A DNA stretch of 64,000 bases, from positions 77,742,121-77,806,120 of the forward strand of contig CM040421.1 in assembly GCA_022702705.1 (NCBI GenBank). Reading direction: 5' to 3'. Under the pieces are notes generated by a model. That model searched no databases. It was not told where the DNA came from and saw nothing but the letters and a program-made list of their open reading frames with translations. Shown here piece by piece: positions 60,301-64,000 of the stretch. Source of the stretch: Papilionanthe hookeriana x Papilionanthe teres. Its lineage: Eukaryota; Streptophyta; Magnoliopsida; Asparagales; Orchidaceae. The position numbers and the translations under genes were made by a program. Position 1 is the first letter of the stretch. Every line of letters starts with the position of its first letter.

Positions 60301-61400
60301 TTAAAATTTTTTTTATCTATTTATTTTATGATTACCAATTTTTTTTGAGTTCTTAAAGTTAATTTAATGTTTATTTTATTCATAAATTTTTAATAGGTTT
60401 GATTTAGACAATATTTTGACAAATAAAAAAACTCACATTATTACATTTGAATAATCAGTTTAGGTTTATTTTCTATTTTAATTATAAATTATCATTATTA
60501 AATTTAGAACATACTAGATTTTATTTTAAAATTTTAATACTTGTATGTGTATCATAAGTAGAAAAAAAATATTTCTTGTTGGATCTATCCTAATTTAGAA
60601 TTTGGTGCCTCTTTATAAAAGCATGTTTTTTTTTAACCATCTAATGTCTATTTTTTGAATTGTTTTCACCAAGGTGTTCTGAAATGAGCATTTGTACTCA
60701 CTTTTTTATTTCTTTTTGGAGTTCTATATTTAGGAATATAAAAAGATTTAATTAAATTTAATATTTAATAAATATAACAATTTAAGGATTACCTTTATAT
60801 CTTTTGTAAATGTTAAAAAATTTAATGTCTTGAAGAAATTTCTTCCTCACTTTGCCTTTTCATATTTCTTCTCATTTCCCACTCTAGAGAATGTTTTGGA
60901 GAGAGTGAGGGAGCAAATAAAGGGGTTTTGAGAGGAAATTTTGTCTCTGGAGGTCAAAAAAAAACTTTTATTGGTTGTGCCAGTTGGAAAAATTATCTAC
61001 CTTTAGATAGACGACCATTACCCTGCTTCAAATTTTAAATTTATCACTTTTTATTTTAGAATAATAAATTTGGAGCAATTAAGTTCTAAGCAGGGTCATA
61101 TAAATGATTTTTAGTCATGATAGAGTTTTGGGTAGCTTAAGATTAATGTCTTTTAACCCTTCTTGTGCGTACATGATTTTAAATCATTGCATATGTGTGT
61201 CGGGTGTAAGTATTGAAAAATTAAATAAGATCATGATATGACAAATGGATAGAGTTTTATTCATGTTGGGATAATAAGAAGTACAAGTGAAGCTATAATA
61301 TCAAATTTTATAATTTATTTTACTAGTTTAGTAGCCCAATTAATGGGTGACACTTAGAGTAGAATGTGCATTTAAAGAGAAGATGAGGGAAATAAACAAT
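57313..61400. other. AT-rich sequence without recognisable genes
   Basis: No ORF over about 65 aa. A purine/pyrimidine-rich part at 60,845-60,960 and an inverted pair (CCCTGCTT at about 61,021 and AAGCAGGG at 61,088) are the only structures noted. The last kilobase may be the decayed 5' LTR or leader of the relic that follows, but no border is visible. Confidence 0.5.
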
Positions 61401-61419
61401 TGAAGTTATTCTTAAGATT

Positions 61420-62165
61420 ATAGACTCATTATTTCAAGGGCATATTGGAGCTTCAAGCACTTAAGGATTGATTAATTAGGCTAGATAAGTACATTGATAT
61501 CATATGGTGTCCGCATAATTTTTAGATATCTCTGGTAGTATTTTTACTTGATAGTGAAGCTAAGTGTTGGTTGCAAGCTAGGTCAATAGAGGGAGAAGTT
61601 TCAGGGTAAGCTAAATGTTGAGAATTTGTTTGAATAACTTGCTAATGATATCATTAGTTTTTGTGTACATGTATGAGCTAAAATATAGAAGCAAGAGTAC
61701 TTTTTTTAGATTATTTTTGGGGGCGAGATGATAATGTTGTATGAGTCTGAGTAACTAGTTAGATATGCTCTCTAAGACAAATTCCATAGAAGTTTTAGAG
61801 AACTCAGAGATATTCTGAGGCAACCAATAGTTTTATTTAGAATTAATGATTTCATTGAGTTAGTGGAGAGGGAAATATTAACAACAAATTATTTGATATC
61901 TACTCATTAACATTTTGATGTGAGCTAAGAATGATTTGGAGAGAAAACTTCTTAAAGTGGTGTTAGTTAGAAGAATAGCTAGTATTGGTGAGATGGCTCT
62001 GTGAGAGTTTGTATTTTTTTTGGAGCAGGGGTTCATCCTTTTTAGTGAGTAACGCTCCATTTTATACATTATGTAAACAGATACATCATGGTTCATGATA
62101 TTTATTCTCTAGGTAGTATTTTAGGTGTGGTCAGTCTTGTTATAGGATAGTAGATTATCCTTAGA
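61420..62165 (+). pseudogene. gag: gag relic with degraded zinc knuckle
   Basis: The DNA around 61,450-61,600 reads in broken frames like a Ty3/gypsy gag core. At 62,119-62,160 the frame FRCGQSCYRIVDYP is a CCHC knuckle that has lost its first Cys and its His. No frame longer than about 70 aa remains. Confidence 0.6.
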
Positions 62166-62539
62166 GAGCATTTGAGAGTAGAGCAAATGATCAAATAGAT
62201 CAGAGGTAAGACAGATAGTAGAATATGATCCTATTACAAACATCTAGTGAAGGATCATGTAGTAGAGGTGATAGCAGATTGATTAGAAGACATGAGAAGG
62301 GAGTTAGAGAGTGTTTATTACTCTAGCTGCTACTATTCCAACTCAGCCATGATTTATAGTCTGACTTAACATAAGGCTAATGATGTATCTGATGATATAA
62401 CAGGTTTAATATTTTATTTCCACATAGCCATATTGAATTAATCTAATTCTGAATCAAGACATTTATTTTTATTTGAGAGACTTCTTATTTATTTGAGTGT
62501 ACTTTCTATTACTTTAAACTTCAATTTATCCATTCTTTT

Positions 62540-62775
62540 ACTTAGTAGATAGAATTTGATTATTAGTCAATCTTACATTTGTGATATTGATATTTTGAAT
62601 GAAAAGTTTAAGTATGAGCATGTTATATTACCTTTGGCTTGGTTGGATGTTATCTTGGGCGTGTATTTGTTGAGTAGATATAAAGTTTTATTGATTATAA
62701 ATGATAACAGAGTATTTTTTTTAATTCATAGTTGTTTTATCATCTTTGATATTAACTCTATAAGTTTATAAATTA
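62540..62775 (+). pseudogene. pol: protease C-terminal relic
   Basis: A 71-aa frame with LPLAWLDVILGVYLLSRYKV and NRVFF. This matches the DVILGMDWL-type segment after the protease active site in gypsy elements. The active-site Asp motif itself is not seen upstream. Confidence 0.65.
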
Positions 62776-62929
62776 TGGAAAATGGAGAATGTAGTATTTC
62801 TTTCTTATGTATGAGGTGAGAGTAAAGCCAATGTGATTATTGAGGTTGTTTCTCTGGTGTGAAAGTTTCAAGATGTTTACCTGATGAATTGGAATTGAGG
62901 TAGTGCTTAAAAATCTCATATTTCAACGG

Positions 62930-63510
62930 ATCCTTATTGAATGTCACCTATAGAATTATCGTAGATGAAGTTGAATTTGCAAAAGCTTTTTAATAAAGAT
63001 TTTATCAAGCCTATTGTTTCTCCCTGGGCTACATCTGTGTTCTTAGTGAGGAAGAAGTATGGCATGATGCTTAATTGTTTTGATTATAATTTATTTAATA
63101 AGGTGATCATAAAGTATAAGTATTTTTGAGGAGTTGTTAGCTTCTTTTACTAGATTGAAGGTGCATTTTATTTTTAAAGGTAGACATAAGAGTTATGTAT
63201 CATCAATTTAGGGAGAAGGAGGAATATGTGGAAAAGACAATATTTATTACTTAATAGGACCACTTTGATTTCTTATTATATGCCTTTTGGTTTGAGTAAT
63301 TCCCTAATAAAACACTTTGATCTAATGTTCTATTTTTTTCAGAGCATATTTGAATTAGTTTTTTATTTTGTTATTGATGATATTTTGCTGCAATATAAAT
63401 CTAAAGTTGTTCATGCAACTCATTTGAAATTGATGTTAAAGATGATGTGGCAACATCAAATATATTTTAAGTATCAGAGTGTCAATTTTGATAAAATGCA
63501 ATGATGTAGT
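62930..63510 (+). pseudogene. pol: reverse transcriptase relic
   Basis: SPWATSVFLVRKKYGMM near 63,019-63,070, then YYMPFGLSNSLIKHFDLM, and VIDDILLQYKSK with the two Asp codons at 63,376-63,381. The central part between 63,110 and 63,220 is shifted, with losses. Stops occur throughout. Confidence 0.78.
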
Positions 63511-63539
63511 AAGTTTAATTTAATAATTAAGCATTGAGT

Positions 63540-63660
63540 AGGAATTTCTTTGATATGGAAGCTAATCAAGCATTATGATCTCAACATTATATATCAACCT
63601 GTTAAGGTTAATTTGATACTTATGAAATGAGTAGGAAATCCATTGATATAAAAGCTCGTA
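63540..63660 (+). pseudogene. pol: end of RNase H relic
   Basis: WKLIKHYDLNIIYQPVKVN lines up with the WLELIKDYD...YHPGKAN segment that ends RNase H in gypsy elements. Most of the RNase H before it is deleted, since RT ends only about 30 bp upstream. Confidence 0.6.
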
Positions 63661-64000
63661 TGCTTACATCAAATGAAGGTCTAATTCATGAACTAGAGAA
63701 ACTAGAGTTAGAAGTTATTAATTCAGTTGATGTGAAAATAATAGTTTTATTGATGATTATTCTAGCTTTCTTTTAGAAGATGATTAAGGAAACTTAGAAG
63801 CAAAATGATGCTTATTCTCAATTATTTTATACGAATCACTCAAGGGGAAAACTTAAGATACATATAGATGATAATAGTGGGTTGACTTGTGGGTGTCGAC
63901 CATAGGTTTCTGCTTGTGGTGACTCAAGAAGGGGGATACACAATAAAGTGCATTATTACAAAAATATAATTCACGAGGGATTATTAAGATGTATCATCAT

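Larger units (their letters stand above)
61400..63960 (+). mobile_element. decayed Ty3/gypsy (chromovirus-like) relic
   Basis: gag, zinc-knuckle, protease, RT and RNase H remnants occur in order on the plus strand, each with many stops and indels. The RT style (IDDIL, MPFGLSNS) suggests a chromovirus rather than Athila or Tat. The integrase would lie to the right of the window. Confidence 0.8.

Noticed and set aside
9000..64000. CRISPR array, tRNA or rRNA genes
   Set aside because: Tandem repeats here lack constant repeat plus unique spacer structure, and no tRNA-like or rRNA-like segment was recognised on reading; the tRNA-related matches are primer-binding sites.

Overview
This window is plant nuclear DNA and consists mostly of nested, decayed Ty3/gypsy LTR retrotransposons. 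The case for a plant rests on three things seen in the sequence: Athila-type pol with a primer-binding site matching the 3' end of plant tRNA-Asp; a Tat/Ogre-type element with two RNase H domains and an extra ORF before gag; and long AT-rich spacers. I found no complete host protein gene, tRNA, rRNA or CRISPR array. I cannot name the species.

Layout. (1) 1 to about 13,400, minus strand: a Tat/Ogre-like element whose left end lies outside the window (long 5' LTR on the right, PBS, ORF1, gag, protease, RT, RNase H, second RNase H, integrase). (2) About 13,400-17,540, plus strand: the 3' part of an Athila-like element, here called N, with an env-position ORF remnant, a 3' leader and an LTR. (3) 17,541-19,790: block X, of unknown family, with an ~80-bp minisatellite full of TTGAC/GTCAA. 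(4) 19,791-50,763, minus strand: element M, an Athila relative that keeps gag but has lost pol. Two later units sit inside M. P (22,814-26,095) is a pair of LTRs fused head to head through their primer-binding sites. A (29,611-50,259, plus strand) is a nearly full-length Athila-type element inserted in M's 5' LTR. A's own 5' LTR was later split by Y (30,192-37,443), a 7.25-kb TG...CA unit with a 5-bp duplication that looks like a giant solo LTR of a Tat-like family. (5) 50,764-53,270: a promoter-bearing repeat with a 50-bp minisatellite. (6) 53,271-61,400: host-like AT-rich spacer with small GTTTGG-type repeats and one CpG-rich patch that looks like the promoter and non-coding first exon of a minus-strand gene. 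(7) 61,400-63,960, plus strand: a heavily decayed Ty3/gypsy relic resembling chromoviruses.

The order of events can be read from interrupted target sites: M first, then P and A independently into M, then Y into A. Every pol copy carries stops or frameshifts, so none looks autonomous now. The most unusual structure is P: both outer ends are LTR 5' (U3) ends, its centre is two back-to-back primer-binding sites, and it has its own target-site duplication. This suggests integration of dimerised plus-strand strong-stop DNA.
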